NCBI GenBank assembly: GCA_019244055.1
Contig: JAFATG010000325.1
Coordinates: 1 to 64,000 of the forward strand
DNA from: Acidobacteriaceae bacterium
GTDB taxonomy: Bacteria > Acidobacteriota > Terriglobia > Bryobacterales > Bryobacteraceae
Length of the DNA: 64,000 nt
Direction: 5' to 3'
This document shows positions 43,599-53,220 of this stretch, in pieces (position 1 is the first letter of the stretch; each line of letters starts with the position of its first letter). The notes below the pieces were generated by a model. The model did not search any database and had not been told where the DNA came from. It was given only the letters and a program-made list of their open reading frames with translations. The position numbers and the translations under genes are program-made.

Positions 43599-46500
43599 TC
43601 ACTCCGGTATGGATCTCGCACGGGCAACCCGGCTCAGGTGATGCGCCATCATCCGATCGGGAAGCAGGAGCGCTTCCTGGAACGTCCTATCGGCCTGTTG
43701 GCTGCGTCCGAGTGCGCTTCCGAGCAAGGCTTGGGTGTAAAGGCTTGAGCTGTTCGAATCAGTTTCGTTGCTCGCCTGAATTCGCGCGAGCGCAGATTCC
43801 AGTCTCTCTTGCCATTCGGTTGCTTCACCGTGGTTCAGCTTCTTGTCGGCTGCATACGCCCAGAATATTTGGCCCGGGTCCGTCTGCCGTGCTGCACTCT
43901 GGAAGTGTGTGCGCGCTTGTGCGGGCTGCCCGCACCGCGAATTCAGAACACCGAGTAAGTATTGGGTTCGCGCGGAATCGACGACAGGCGCAAGTCCGTC
44001 TTGAGTAAATGCAAGCCCTGGCATCTCGCCGGTTAGATTTGCCGCTATCGATGCTGCAGCCGAGCAATGTCCTTGCTGTTCAAGCGACAGCGCCTGTTGC
44101 AATCGCACTTCCACCCACACCTGCCGCACGTTCGTGCCGCCCTCTTCCCGCGGGAAGAACCGATTACGGAAGAGATTCTCGGCGCCGGTGAAATCCCCTG
44201 CTTCGGCGCGATTCAAAGCCAATTCGTAGACCAGAGCCGAGGGCATGTGAGCGAGATCGGGATACTTCTCGAGCGCGCGGACGCGGTCGCCCGCCGGGCG
44301 CTCGAGAATGCTGAGCGCCTGATCGATGCCCGTATAGAGGTCCGCATTCTTTGAATCCACGGCTATTCCTTCCTGAAAAACAGGGACCGCTGCGCCTGCA
44401 TCTCTCTTGACCCGCAGAAGAGCCTTCCCGAGATCGGCGTGGAGCACGGGTGTCTCCGGCGCGAACTTCACTGCCGCGTTCCACTCTTCAATGGCGGCGT
44501 CAGTCAAGCCGCGTGAGAACAGAAGCGTGCCAAGCAGATAATGTGCTGTTCCATCCGACGGTCTGGCTCGCAGCGCGGCTTGTAGAACCTCTAGAGCCTC
44601 GGCGCGATTTGGAAAAGTATATCGCGTCGAAAGCTGGGAGGCAGCGGCGTAGTCCTGCTCGGCTGGCTCGCCGAGTTTCTGTTTGCAATAAGCACGAAAA
44701 TACGCAACCAGAACGTGATTCTGCGGCAGCACGGCCCCTGGTTCGCTTTGGTCCGCCGGAGGGGCGGGATAGCTCCGCGACAGCACTTGCAACGCTGGTT
44801 GGTATAAGCCGAGTCGCACATATTGAGCCGCGATGTTGAGAACACGATCGGGGTCTGCTCCGAGATGCGGCAGATCCGGGGTCCCAAGCTCCTCCCGCAG
44901 GAAATAACTCAATGGATGTCGTTCGAGCCATTTCTGTGCAAATGTCCTCGCACTGTCCGGATCGCCAAGTGCTTCCCGAACCGCAACGAGTTCCTCCGCC
45001 GCGCGAAGGTCATCCGGTGCAGCGCGCAGGCTTTCCTCGAGATAGCGTTCGGCTTCGCGCATCCGGCCTGAGCGAGCTTCTAATTCGGCCAGGCGCAGCG
45101 CGGCCGCGGCGCGATATTGCGGAAGACGATGCGCTCTCTCGTAAGCTGCTCGTGCCTTCCACTCATCACCCAGCCCATCGTAGGCGATCGCTAGATAATA
45201 CGACGCCTCCGGATCAGTAGTATTGCGTTCTTCGACTGGTGCAAGATGGCGAATCCCGTCGCGATAACGGAGCAGGCAAACTGCAACTCGCCCGGCTGCT
45301 TTGCTTAATGCCAAGCTCTTTGGAAATTTCGCTGATCCGTCCTCATATGTGCCGAACGCAGCCAGCGTTTTGCCGTTGAGTTCTTCGTCTTCGCCGAATT
45401 GAAGCCAATCATTTTCTGTTCTCTGCTCTGGAGGAGGCACGGTATGCAACGGCTGTGGACCGACATGAATTTGGCCCTGAGGCGTCCAGTCGTACTCTCC
45501 TTCGGTGTGTCGGAGCAACACCTTTCCAGCGGTGTCCCTCAGCTCAAACGTGTAGTGCCCCTCCGAATTTGCGATTGCAATTTCGCGTTTCCAGGTTCGA
45601 CTCGGAGTAAGGTCGACCTCTTCTTCTGACAGGATTCGATCGCCGTCAAGCAGGCGAATGGAGGCGTGCGGGATATCTGCGTTTGTGTTGAACGATGCAA
45701 GCAGATTATTACCTCGCCTGCTCAGGTTCACGACTCCAGCGAGATTAGCTCGCGCGATGCCTCCTAAGTCCCGGGCTGGCATCCAATACTCGGAAAATCG
45801 AATGCTTTGTCGAGGCTCGAGGAATGCATAGGTCTCCTGGTTGCGGAACAAACCGCCCTGCACCTCTACGTACGCACTCTCGTTGTCGGATAAAGCTTTG
45901 CGCCAGTCAAGTCCGTCCGCATCACAGCCCCAAGACCAGATCTTTTTCGCGGGCAATTCCGCGTAATCCGCGAAATGTACGACTCCGGTGTTCGTGTGCG
46001 GATGCCAAACAGCCATGAACGGCTCGCGACTGCCGTGTACGAAGCGCGACACCGGCCCGTCAGTTTGATTGCGGATGATGCTCAGATCTTTGCCGGAAGC
46101 ATCCACAGGCCATGGCTGCACCTCGGTAAAACCATGGCTCGCCACATAGCGCATTGGATATTGAATTTGTGAGTCATCCCACACCTGAACCCCGGCATTG
46201 TTCCACCAGTAGAATCGATGCCTCACATCGCCGCGATTGCTGAGAGTGACACGCTCTTCGAGCAGTGTCGAACCGGGCCGCAGCACCATCTCGACACTCC
46301 ACTCCATTCCATAAACCCGATCGATATTGCCGACGGTGACCGAAGCGCTTTCATCTGCATGCTTGCTGTAGGCGAAATCTACGGGCGACATCGACACCCA
46401 GTTGTGGGAGACGGGGAAGTTGAACTCGATTCCGAAAGCGGCCCACGCCCCTCGATAGCCGATTTGCGCTTTCTTGATCGACGGATTGGCATAGAACATC

Positions 46501-46817
46501 GGTTCCCCGCTTAACTTATCTGTGCACGTATAAAGATGACCGCCGATATCGGGCAGCACCGAGCACGTTAGATATTCGTTCTCCAGGTAGACGGCGCGCC
46601 AGGCATGATCCAGGCGATGATTGGTCAGGTTCTCCCTCAACGTGTACGGGTAATTGAAGCGAGTCGTTTGAAAAACATCGAACGGTGGATTCGGATTGGG
46701 CGCCCCTTCGTCATACGTTGGCAGCGTAAGGGTCCCCTCCCAAACTTGCACCTGCCCCCCGGCAGCACGCCAGGCTTCGGTTACGAGCAAAAGCAGGAAT
46801 GTGCAATATCGAGGCAT
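43599..46817 (-). CDS. DUF5107 domain plus TPR protein, exported
   Basis: 1072 residues, signal peptide ahead of VWEGTLTLPTYDEGAPNPNP. Residues ~25-340 form DUF5107, an aldose-epimerase-like beta-sandwich with VLPDIGGHLYTCTDKLSG, HNWVSMSPVDF and WHPHTNTGVVHF. A linker domain is followed by TPRs over ~560-1060 (YYLAIAYDGLGDEWKARAAY, HYLLGTLLFSRGLTDAAIEE). The epimerase-like fold suggests binding or isomerising sugars. Next gene begins 1 base upstream, so the three minus-strand genes 48020-41658 form an operon. Confidence 0.88.
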   Translation of the reverse strand: MPRYCTFLLLLVTEAWRAAGGQVQVWEGTLTLPTYDEGAPNPNPPFDVFQTTRFNYPYTLRENLTNHRLDHAWRAVYLENEYLTCSVLPDIGGHLYTCTDKLSGEPMFYANPSIKKAQIGYRGAWAAFGIEFNFPVSHNWVSMSPVDFAYSKHADESASVTVGNIDRVYGMEWSVEMVLRPGSTLLEERVTLSNRGDVRHRFYWWNNAGVQVWDDSQIQYPMRYVASHGFTEVQPWPVDASGKDLSIIRNQTDGPVSRFVHGSREPFMAVWHPHTNTGVVHFADYAELPAKKIWSWGCDADGLDWRKALSDNESAYVEVQGGLFRNQETYAFLEPRQSIRFSEYWMPARDLGGIARANLAGVVNLSRRGNNLLASFNTNADIPHASIRLLDGDRILSEEEVDLTPSRTWKREIAIANSEGHYTFELRDTAGKVLLRHTEGEYDWTPQGQIHVGPQPLHTVPPPEQRTENDWLQFGEDEELNGKTLAAFGTYEDGSAKFPKSLALSKAAGRVAVCLLRYRDGIRHLAPVEERNTTDPEASYYLAIAYDGLGDEWKARAAYERAHRLPQYRAAAALRLAELEARSGRMREAERYLEESLRAAPDDLRAAEELVAVREALGDPDSARTFAQKWLERHPLSYFLREELGTPDLPHLGADPDRVLNIAAQYVRLGLYQPALQVLSRSYPAPPADQSEPGAVLPQNHVLVAYFRAYCKQKLGEPAEQDYAAASQLSTRYTFPNRAEALEVLQAALRARPSDGTAHYLLGTLLFSRGLTDAAIEEWNAAVKFAPETPVLHADLGKALLRVKRDAGAAVPVFQEGIAVDSKNADLYTGIDQALSILERPAGDRVRALEKYPDLAHMPSALVYELALNRAEAGDFTGAENLFRNRFFPREEGGTNVRQVWVEVRLQQALSLEQQGHCSAAASIAANLTGEMPGLAFTQDGLAPVVDSARTQYLLGVLNSRCGQPAQARTHFQSAARQTDPGQIFWAYAADKKLNHGEATEWQERLESALARIQASNETDSNSSSLYTQALLGSALGRSQQADRTFQEALLLPDRMMAHHLSRVARARSIPE

Positions 46818-48020
46818 TTAGATGTTTATTCGAAGCAGACGAGCGGCATTCTCGTTGTACACTTTGCGCAGAATTTGGTCGGGCAATCCGATTCCGTAAA
46901 TGCGCCAGCGACCCTGCGGCGGTATTTTAGCCGGTGCGTAATCGAAATATTCGTCCTCCGTCTCGAGAAAGCGAAAGTAGATCTCATAAAGCCGATCGCT
47001 GAAATATTGCTGCGGCACCTCCTTACCGTGCGGCGTCGCGTCGGTTCCGAACAGAATTCGGTCCTGGTATTTGTCGAAGAATTTGCGTGCAGTGCGCGGT
47101 TGCCGGCCAAGTTCGCCGACGCGAGCGGCAATATCGATGGTCATATTGGGAAACCGATCGAGAGCTTCGGACACGTTCTCGAGATTCTCGGCGAAGTTGC
47201 CGACGTGCAGCACCACAAATTGGGTTTTTGGATGGCGGGCGATCACGCGGTTTCGCGCGTCCAATAACTCTGCATTGCTTGGAAAATCATGATCAAAGAA
47301 GGACCAGTCAGGATGGTTATGCAACTCTTCGTATCGCTCGTTAAAGCGGTCAGTAGGAGTGAAGAATGCAACGGGATCTGAGACGTGAATCGCCACAGGC
47401 ATGTTCAGTTGTCCGCACGCGTCCCACATCGGATCGAAGCGGGCGTCATCCACGCGTACCAGCTTGCCGGAGGTGATGTTTTCACGCAGAAAAAGACCAA
47501 GCGTCTTGAGAATTTTCAAGCCAGGGGCGCCTGCCGCGTGCGCCGCGCCAATCGCGTCTGCCTGGAGCTTCGGGTAATTCGGTTCGAAAAGCTGGCTGTA
47601 CGAAGGCTCCGTGAATGTATAAAAACGGCCCGGATGAGCCTTGTCATATGTTGCGATCGCCTCTCGCAGCCCGTCGCCGTATCCACCCGTCAGATTGACG
47701 AGGGCCCGAAGATTTTTCCTGTCCATTACGGGAAGAAGTTCAGCGGGGGTGCTGGGAAATTGACGTTTCGCAGCGAGGGCTACGCCATTCTCGGATTTCG
47801 CAGACCACGACAAGTGTGTGTGAACGTCGATTACGGCATATCGCGCGCGCGGTACTTCCGTTTCGCGTACGTGCAGCATGCTCCGCGGCTCATATTCGGC
47901 GAGCGGAAGAGGCGCTTCGGGCGTAGTCGCCGCATTCGCATTTCCGATCCGCGCTTCCATGGCAGATGCACAAAAAAAGCTCGATCCCACGACGTGTAGC
48001 CAGTCGCGCCGGTTCGTCAT
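46818..48020 (-). CDS. Amidohydrolase family 2 protein, exported
   Basis: 400 residues; N-terminal RRDWLHVVGSSFFCASAM is twin-arginine-like. Metal site motifs of the ACMSD-type amidohydrolases: VIDVHTHLSW (HxH), MPVAIHVSD, FVVLHVGNFAENL and FGTDATPHG, the last with the catalytic Asp. Such enzymes hydrolyse or decarboxylate ring carboxylates or lactones. First of three same-strand genes with DUF5107 and the PQQ dehydrogenase, so product of the oxidoreductase (a lactone or acid) is a plausible substrate. Confidence 0.87.
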   Translation of the reverse strand: MTNRRDWLHVVGSSFFCASAMEARIGNANAATTPEAPLPLAEYEPRSMLHVRETEVPRARYAVIDVHTHLSWSAKSENGVALAAKRQFPSTPAELLPVMDRKNLRALVNLTGGYGDGLREAIATYDKAHPGRFYTFTEPSYSQLFEPNYPKLQADAIGAAHAAGAPGLKILKTLGLFLRENITSGKLVRVDDARFDPMWDACGQLNMPVAIHVSDPVAFFTPTDRFNERYEELHNHPDWSFFDHDFPSNAELLDARNRVIARHPKTQFVVLHVGNFAENLENVSEALDRFPNMTIDIAARVGELGRQPRTARKFFDKYQDRILFGTDATPHGKEVPQQYFSDRLYEIYFRFLETEDEYFDYAPAKIPPQGRWRIYGIGLPDQILRKVYNENAARLLRINI

Positions 48021-48149
48021 CCAATCGCTCCCACTCCAGTTTCACTCAGCCGCTTCGCGGCCTGCTGCGCGACACCTCCGATAACGGCTGCACAGGTCAC
48101 ATCATAAAGCTCCGATGAAGTCCCGTCTGGTCACGGAATGTGTCCGGGT

Positions 48150-48590
48150 TCGAATACAGGAGACACGATATCGAGCGGCGGCGATCCATTCCGCTCACGG
48201 ACCCGTGCCACACGCTACCACTAAAAGTCATCACGTACACGCTATTTCTATCGGCAGGATCCGGAAATGACGCGGTGCCTTTTCGAGGCTGCTCTTGCGT
48301 TCCCAACTGTTGCCCGGATCATGCGAGAAAAACAGGCCGGCGGTCGACCCCTTTACCCCTGCCACATAAAGGGTGCGCGAATCTTGCGGATCAACCGCAA
48401 AGGCCGTGATCTCGCCCAGCGGATCCGGTTCACTTACGATCGTCTCGTCTGCATGGTCCGAAGCCATCCGAATTGCCGTCACCCCCGAGGGCTTCGGGGT
48501 AGCAGCCCGCACGTTTCTCAACATTGGTGCCTCGCCACAACGCGGTTGCGTCTGCATAGATGATGTGCGGACTGACGGTCGGGTTAAAAG
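48150..48590 (-). pseudogene. BNR-repeat/exo-alpha-sialidase-like protein, decayed 3' end
   Basis: On the minus strand three frames each hold part of a propeller protein: TFNPTVSPHIIYADATALWR, then AFAVDPQDSRTLYVAGVKGS with GLFFSHDPGNSWERK (Asp-box SxDxGxxW-like), then DRNSVYVMTFSGSVWHG. At least two frameshifts and a stop upstream of TFNP. Only the last ~140 residues remain. Confidence 0.6.
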
Positions 48591-48836
48591 TGCGCGCCTA
48601 CACCCCCTGGCCGATCACTCTGAAATCACCGGGACGGCCGGCGAATCACGCGGAACAAAGAATCAAGACGGCAGCAAGGCGCCGGATTTGCAAAATCATT
48701 TGCTTCTTTGTTCGTGTTTCGATAATCTTTGTCTACTCTCCGGTAAACTGAACGTCTTGTCAATACTCGTCTTCAAGTGCATCAGCGCCATTGTCGTATC
48801 TTTTCTGTTGACCCACTTCGTGGTGGTTGAGGCGTT

Positions 48837-49214
48837 ATGAGGCGCCGAAGCTTTCTCGCGCGCGCTGCATTGTTGGCTTCTATAGCCACAGGAGCCAGCA
48901 CGCAACTTCAATCGGACGTTCAGCCCAGAAATCAGCCGGCCCCCGCAGCAAGCGAACGGCTCGATCAAGCCCCCTTCGGTATTGACCAGGATCAGGGCTG
49001 GCAAACGATCCCCTTCACCACGCCTTTCGAGAAGCCGATGCGAAATCGCGGTCTTGGTCTGGTCGGATACGCGTGGGAGGAAAACGGTCCCTCAGTTGTG
49101 GCGCGGAGGGTCGCGAATCTCTCGAACAGAGCGTTGACAAAGTCGCGACCTTGCCCTTTGTCGATGTGCTCTATCAAGCCACGGAGAGATAACGGCTGGC
49201 GTAAAGGCGTGTGA
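48837..49214 (+). pseudogene. Frameshifted, truncated exported protein
   Basis: Starts with a Tat-like leader MRRRSFLARAALLASIATGA. Conserved-looking text GLGLVGYAWEENGPSVVARR is followed by a one-base frame change near 49106-49112; the other frame continues ESLEQSVDKVATLPFVDVLY and stops at 49192. The frame as first read stops at 49214, overlapping the next gene start. The pattern suggests the N-terminal 100 residues of a sugar-active TIM-barrel protein; the rest is missing. Next gene is a separate, intact protein with its own leader. Confidence 0.5.
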
Positions 49215-50644
49215 TGTCCCCGAAGAGCGCCACTTCCGGACAGTTCCTTCGGTTCTCGATGATTGCCAAAGCCATTGTCCTCGCTGGAACCGCTTATGGC
49301 AGCCTCGGATATGCGGCCAGTGTGATCGTCCGGCCGGTTGAAATTCAGGACGTTCTGACGAATCCTGGAATGGGTATCCAGACTTTCCAACGATATAACG
49401 GCGACGCGTTGAATCCGGGCGTCGAGTGGTCGGAAGAAGGGCCCACAAAGCTGGTCGTTTCACCTACGGAAAGGCCCGACTTCCCAGCTTCGACGGTCGC
49501 GTATTGCCGGTGGCATTGGGCAACGCTCGAACCGGAACAGGGTAAAGTTCGCTGGGAGATCGTCGATTTGGCTCTCGAGCAAGCGAGACAGCATGGACAG
49601 CGTCTGGCAATTCGCCTTATGCCGTATGACCCGAAACATCCTTTACCGGAGTGGTACCGCAACTCGGGCGCGCGCCGCGCAAACAACGATTCGTCAAAGG
49701 ACGGCAGCATCTGGCAGCCCGATTTCAGCGATCCCACGTATTTCAAATGTTGGAATGCGCTCGTTGTCGAGGCTGGCAAGCGTTACGACGGCCATCCCGA
49801 TCTTGACAGCGTGGATATTTCGACGGTCGGGTATTGGGGTGAGGGCTGGAGTGATTACATGCCGGAGTTTGCTGTTCAACGCAAACTGATCGACGTGTAT
49901 TTACAAGCCTTCCGAAAGACGCCGCTGCTGATGAATTTCGATGAACCGGAGGCGCTTGTCTACGGAACATCGCGCGCTGGATGGCGCTTCGATTGTCTCG
50001 GCGATATGCGTGAAAAGTGGGCGCACATGCTCGACTTCTATCCGGAACAGATCGCGAGAACAGGAATTCAGGATGTATGGAGAACCGCGCCTGTTTCGAT
50101 GGAAACCTGCGGTGTTCCGGAATCGTGGTTTCGCCAGCACTGGGACGTAAAGTACATCCTTAGCGAAGCTCTGCGATGGCACATAACCACGCTGAACGTG
50201 AAATCGAGCGCAATCCCCGCGTCCTGGAAAAGTGACTTCGAGGATTTCGAGCGAAAGATGGGCTATCGATTTGCCTTGCGCCGGGCCGAATGGCAGGAGG
50301 CCGTACAAGCGGGCCAGGCAATCGGGCTCAGAACGTGGTGGGTGAACGAGGGTGTTGCTCCTATTTACCGGCCGTTCGTTCTGGCGTTTCGTTTTAGTTC
50401 GGCCAGCCATACGGCGGTGGTGCGAACCGATTCGGACATACGGAAATGGCTTCCGGGCGATGCAGTGTTTGAGGGTCCTGTCTTTGTGCCTCTAGATCTG
50501 GCGCCCGGCGACTATGAATTCAGCGTTGCACTGCTCGATCCCATGACCCTTCAGCCCGGCATTCGCCTCGCAATTGAGGGCCGCGGAAACGACGGCTGGT
50601 ACGCATTGGGCAAAATTCGCGTTCTCGAGTCAGCCGGCCATTAG
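49214..50644 (+). CDS. DUF4832 domain-containing (beta-galactosidase-like) exported protein
   Basis: 476 residues. ATG 49214 directly follows a GTG at 49211 that could also serve. Hydrophobic leader MIAKAIVLAGTAYGSLGYAA. TIM-barrel: LTNPGMGIQTFQRYNGD, STVAYCRWHWATLEPEQGKV, DSVDISTVGYWGEGWSDYMP (candidate catalytic Glu in WGEGW), LLMNFDEPEAL; the C-terminal DUF4832 beta domain ends DYEFSVALLDPMTLQPGIRL. Related proteins act on galactosides or are uncharacterised. No neighbour defines its substrate. Confidence 0.85.
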   Translation: MSPKSATSGQFLRFSMIAKAIVLAGTAYGSLGYAASVIVRPVEIQDVLTNPGMGIQTFQRYNGDALNPGVEWSEEGPTKLVVSPTERPDFPASTVAYCRWHWATLEPEQGKVRWEIVDLALEQARQHGQRLAIRLMPYDPKHPLPEWYRNSGARRANNDSSKDGSIWQPDFSDPTYFKCWNALVVEAGKRYDGHPDLDSVDISTVGYWGEGWSDYMPEFAVQRKLIDVYLQAFRKTPLLMNFDEPEALVYGTSRAGWRFDCLGDMREKWAHMLDFYPEQIARTGIQDVWRTAPVSMETCGVPESWFRQHWDVKYILSEALRWHITTLNVKSSAIPASWKSDFEDFERKMGYRFALRRAEWQEAVQAGQAIGLRTWWVNEGVAPIYRPFVLAFRFSSASHTAVVRTDSDIRKWLPGDAVFEGPVFVPLDLAPGDYEFSVALLDPMTLQPGIRLAIEGRGNDGWYALGKIRVLESAGH

Positions 50645-50984
50645 CAGGTCGAAGGAGCTGGTCGCAATAGCAGAAACGGCGAGCGCGCAATGGCCAGCGA
50701 GGCTTCAGAGCTGTACCAGCACGGCTTCGCTTCAAAGCTGATCCGTTTCGGCTCGCGTCCGCGAGGCAGTTCAACTCGAAGGTTGTTGAACTCCGGCCAG
50801 TGTGCTTACAAAGAAAGCTGCAGACTTTGGTGAGAAAGGGCGCGGACGTATGATCGACACGCCGTTCCTCGCCTAAGGATGTTAATTGCAAGGGGTTCGA
50901 TTCGGAGGATGCGGCCTTAGAGATGTTGCGATGCCGTGTCACTGTACACAGTCGTAAGGGAGTGCGCTTTTAGCTGTGATGGGA
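50645..50984. other. Intergenic, nothing recognised
   Basis: 340 bases after the DUF4832 gene with no convincing frame on either strand and no clear repeat. It marks the left edge of the decayed region. Confidence 0.5.
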
Positions 50985-51290
50985 AACGCGATCACGCAGC
51001 TCGGCGTTCATGATGGTGATGCAGACCGCCAACGTCCGTCGTCTCGATCATTTCACCAGCAGTCCGCGGATGTACTCTTCGTGTTTCCGGAGCGTCTTTA
51101 TCCAGGAATAGATGCGCTCTCCAATTCTGGTGGTACGCACAATAACTCGACAGGATGCGGCGGGGAGAGTTCTCATTGAACACAATCAGATGATCGAGAC
51201 ATTCGCGGCGTATCGAGCAGTTGTCGGCCAGCCAACCACACGCAGGTGTCGTGATAGTGCGGTGCTTCGAAAATCCGGGCTCATGACCAA
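50985..51290 (-). pseudogene. Integrase-core transposase remnant, C-terminal end
   Basis: Minus strand reads SIRRECLDHLIVFNENSPRR, ILSSYCAYHQNWRAHLFLDK, DAPETRRVHP and GLHHHHERRAA, the end of the rve-type transposases common in Acidobacteriota (SIRRECLDHxIVFNE, THLSLxKDAP, GGLHHRYERRAA). No catalytic domain remains and no terminal repeat was found. A fragment of an N-terminal end of the same type lies at 55.6 kb, same strand. Confidence 0.7.
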
Positions 51291-51525
51291 TCCAGATGGC
51301 TAAACTAGAAGGACCTCGCGTTTATCGAGATCGTTTCAGTATCTTTGGTCAATTTGACCGGGTTGAATGGTGGTTTAGCAACTCCATTCTAGCCGTCGCG
51401 CATTTCCCCGTCAGTCTGACTTCTAATGTTCCGTTTGCGTTTACCTGGGCTCCGTGGCTCCGGGTGAAAAACACGAGTCAGAAAGTAGGCGCAATTCGCT
51501 CGTCTTTGGGAGGGCTTGATTTTTA

Positions 51526-51666
51526 ATGACTAAGAAGAGGTGGCCGAAACTCGCTAGGCTGTGGTGCCGTTTCATGCACGACTCGCCGATGTGGCCGATT
51601 GAGGGGTATTACCAATGTCGTACCTGCGGCTGCCGTCATCGAGTGCCATGGGCCCACGGCCGTTGA
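51526..51666 (+). CDS. 46-residue Cys-rich small protein
   Basis: Short gene, too small for usual calling. It has a basic start (MTKKRWPKLARLWCRF), then MHDSPMWPIEGYYQCRTCGC and RHRVPWAHGR before TGA. The CRTCG pair with the upstream Cys and His could make a small zinc ribbon. I recall conserved proteins with WC(R/K)xMHxSPMWP and CRxCGRxxxVPW in this phylum. No neighbour suggests function. Intact despite lying among pseudogenes. Confidence 0.6.
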   Translation: MTKKRWPKLARLWCRFMHDSPMWPIEGYYQCRTCGCRHRVPWAHGR

Positions 51667-51922
51667 TTTCCGCCCAGGCAATGTGGATTTAGCAGGCGCG
51701 GCTCGCAGCGTGACTGCTTCTCGTCTATGATCCGCGTAGCTCGCCATCATAGTTGTCCAATTGCGTCGTATCGAATCCCGAGTCGCCGCGCTGATTCTGT
51801 ACCCACAGAAGTTGCGGAACTTTCGCGATGCGTGTGGTGTCGAGTTTCGCGATGTTCACTGGCATCTCTCCAAACCGGGCCTGATCAGATAAGCATATGA
51901 TTTCTCGAATGCCGCCACGTGA

Positions 51923-52273
51923 ATCCTGTTAAGCGCGCATTTTCGGGAACTTGCCTGTGTAAAACCGGACTGGACGCTGTCAAAGTGTACCAGCGCGCTG
52001 TTCATTACAATCTCAGGCCTGCTCCGTCCAAGGCCCGTTCAGGCAAGGCTCTCGCCGCACGGAGCGATCGATCAGCAACGTCGCCTCCGGGTTCCGTCCA
52101 AAGAACCGCAAGAGCTGCGCAGCGCCAACAGCGGGATATACGAACCCTCACAGCAGGAGATTGCCAGATTGGCCTATACTCTGTGGCAACAACGAGGTTG
52201 TCCGGAAGGTTCTGCTGATGAAGATTGGAGAGAAGCAGAGCGGCAACTGCGTGGCCGCCCGGGCGGGGAGTAA
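51923..52273 (+). CDS. DUF2934 domain protein, no clear start
   Basis: Frame open from a stop at 51920 with no ATG; possible starts are TTG 51929 or CTG 52019. The last 40 residues match DUF2934: EIARLAYTLWQQRGCPEGSA then DEDWREAERQLRGRPGGE, and the preceding RRLRVPSKEPQELRSANSGI appears coding too. DUF2934 proteins are small and often found near mobile or phage-like genes. The 5' part may be eroded, so this may be a truncated gene. Confidence 0.6.
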   Translation: MLLSAHFRELACVKPDWTLSKCTSALFITISGLLRPRPVQARLSPHGAIDQQRRLRVPSKEPQELRSANSGIYEPSQQEIARLAYTLWQQRGCPEGSADEDWREAERQLRGRPGGE

Positions 52274-52989
52274 AGTCCGTCCGACGGTAATGCAAACATC
52301 GGGCGGACAGACTGGTGTGCTCTCCGCCCGGTTTTCCCATCTCGATGTAGTACCCGTACTTCGCATGCCTGGGCCGAGCTTGTTTATGCCAATAATTTCG
52401 CATACATTGTCAATCCCGAAAGAACGAACGGAGGCCATGTGGCACCGAGGCGGTTCCATATCGCAGAAAATTCGGGCACTGAACACAGCATCGGGGAACA
52501 GGCGTTCAGCACGAATTGGCTGAGCGGACTCGAACCGCGTGGTTTCGTACGAAGCGGCACAGGTGGGTGGTTCGCTCCCCCAGCTCTACCGTACATGGAG
52601 GCAGTGACCTCCACCCGCGAAGGATCAGCAGAGCAGAGAACTACTGGGACGTAACCAAGAGGCGGTAAACACGTGTTGAGGCTCGTTCGGTATGCAGCCG
52701 GCCGTAGCTTCGCACCGTGGGTTTAGGCGCCGAAGTTACCCTCAGCTTCTCGGTGCCCACGCACCTGCATGTCTGTGTACCCGCTTGTTTACCAGCAGCC
52801 CCTGCGGTGCTGCTGCGTGCTATCCATCAGCACGGCTGGAGGCGTTGCGGATCCGGGTAGAGGTCCACCATCTCAGTTTGCCCAGCCCCTCTGACCAGTT
52901 TGCTCTCTGGGCGGTAGCTGGTTCGTTTAGGAAGCAAACTTCCTGAAGTGGCTATGGAACAAACAGTTCCAACATGCTCCTCTTTGACA
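52274..52989. other. Decayed interval, mostly unrecognised
   Basis: Only short unrelated frames. An imperfect inverted repeat (GTCCGTCCGA around 52277 against TCGGGCGGAC ~20 bases on) could form a hairpin just after the DUF2934 stop, without a T run. The right end borders the ADOP fragment. Confidence 0.4.
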
Positions 52990-53220
52990 TCCGGCATCCC
53001 TCACGAGATGCTTGTTGTGCTGCGCACAAAAAGATCTGCCGGGGCTGTATCGCGCAAGTTCTCGTAATAGGTGTCGTTCACTACGCCGATGATATCGGTG
53101 TCGACGGGCGCTGGGATCGTTTCCTTTGCCCACGAACTGACCCACCGCAGGCTCGTCGGCGAAAAACCGTTTCAGAAAACTTTCACCACTGCGAAAGGCT
53201 GTAAGGTTGCTGTATCGCCC
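52990..53220 (-). pseudogene. ADOP/MacB-like ABC permease remnant
   Basis: Minus strand: ESFLKRFFADEPAVGQFVGK with GNDPSA in one frame, then VDTDIIGVVNDTYYENLRDT and APADLFVRSTTSIS in another. The order FLKRFFPDEDPIGQ...IIGVVNDTYYENLR is the end of the periplasmic core domain of duplicated acidobacterial permeases. One frameshift and loss of both ends. Confidence 0.6.

Noticed and set aside
51301-51526. 76-residue plus-strand reading frame
   Set aside because: No family sign, no ribosome-binding site, and it is embedded in decayed DNA; could not be supported.
51740-51880. 45-residue minus-strand frame (PQLLWVQNQRGDSGFD)
   Set aside because: Looks coding but no homologue recognised; too short to claim.
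52277-52310. Imperfect inverted repeat after the DUF2934 stop as a terminator
   Set aside because: One mismatch, no T run and no clear transcript to end; only mentioned in the interval note.
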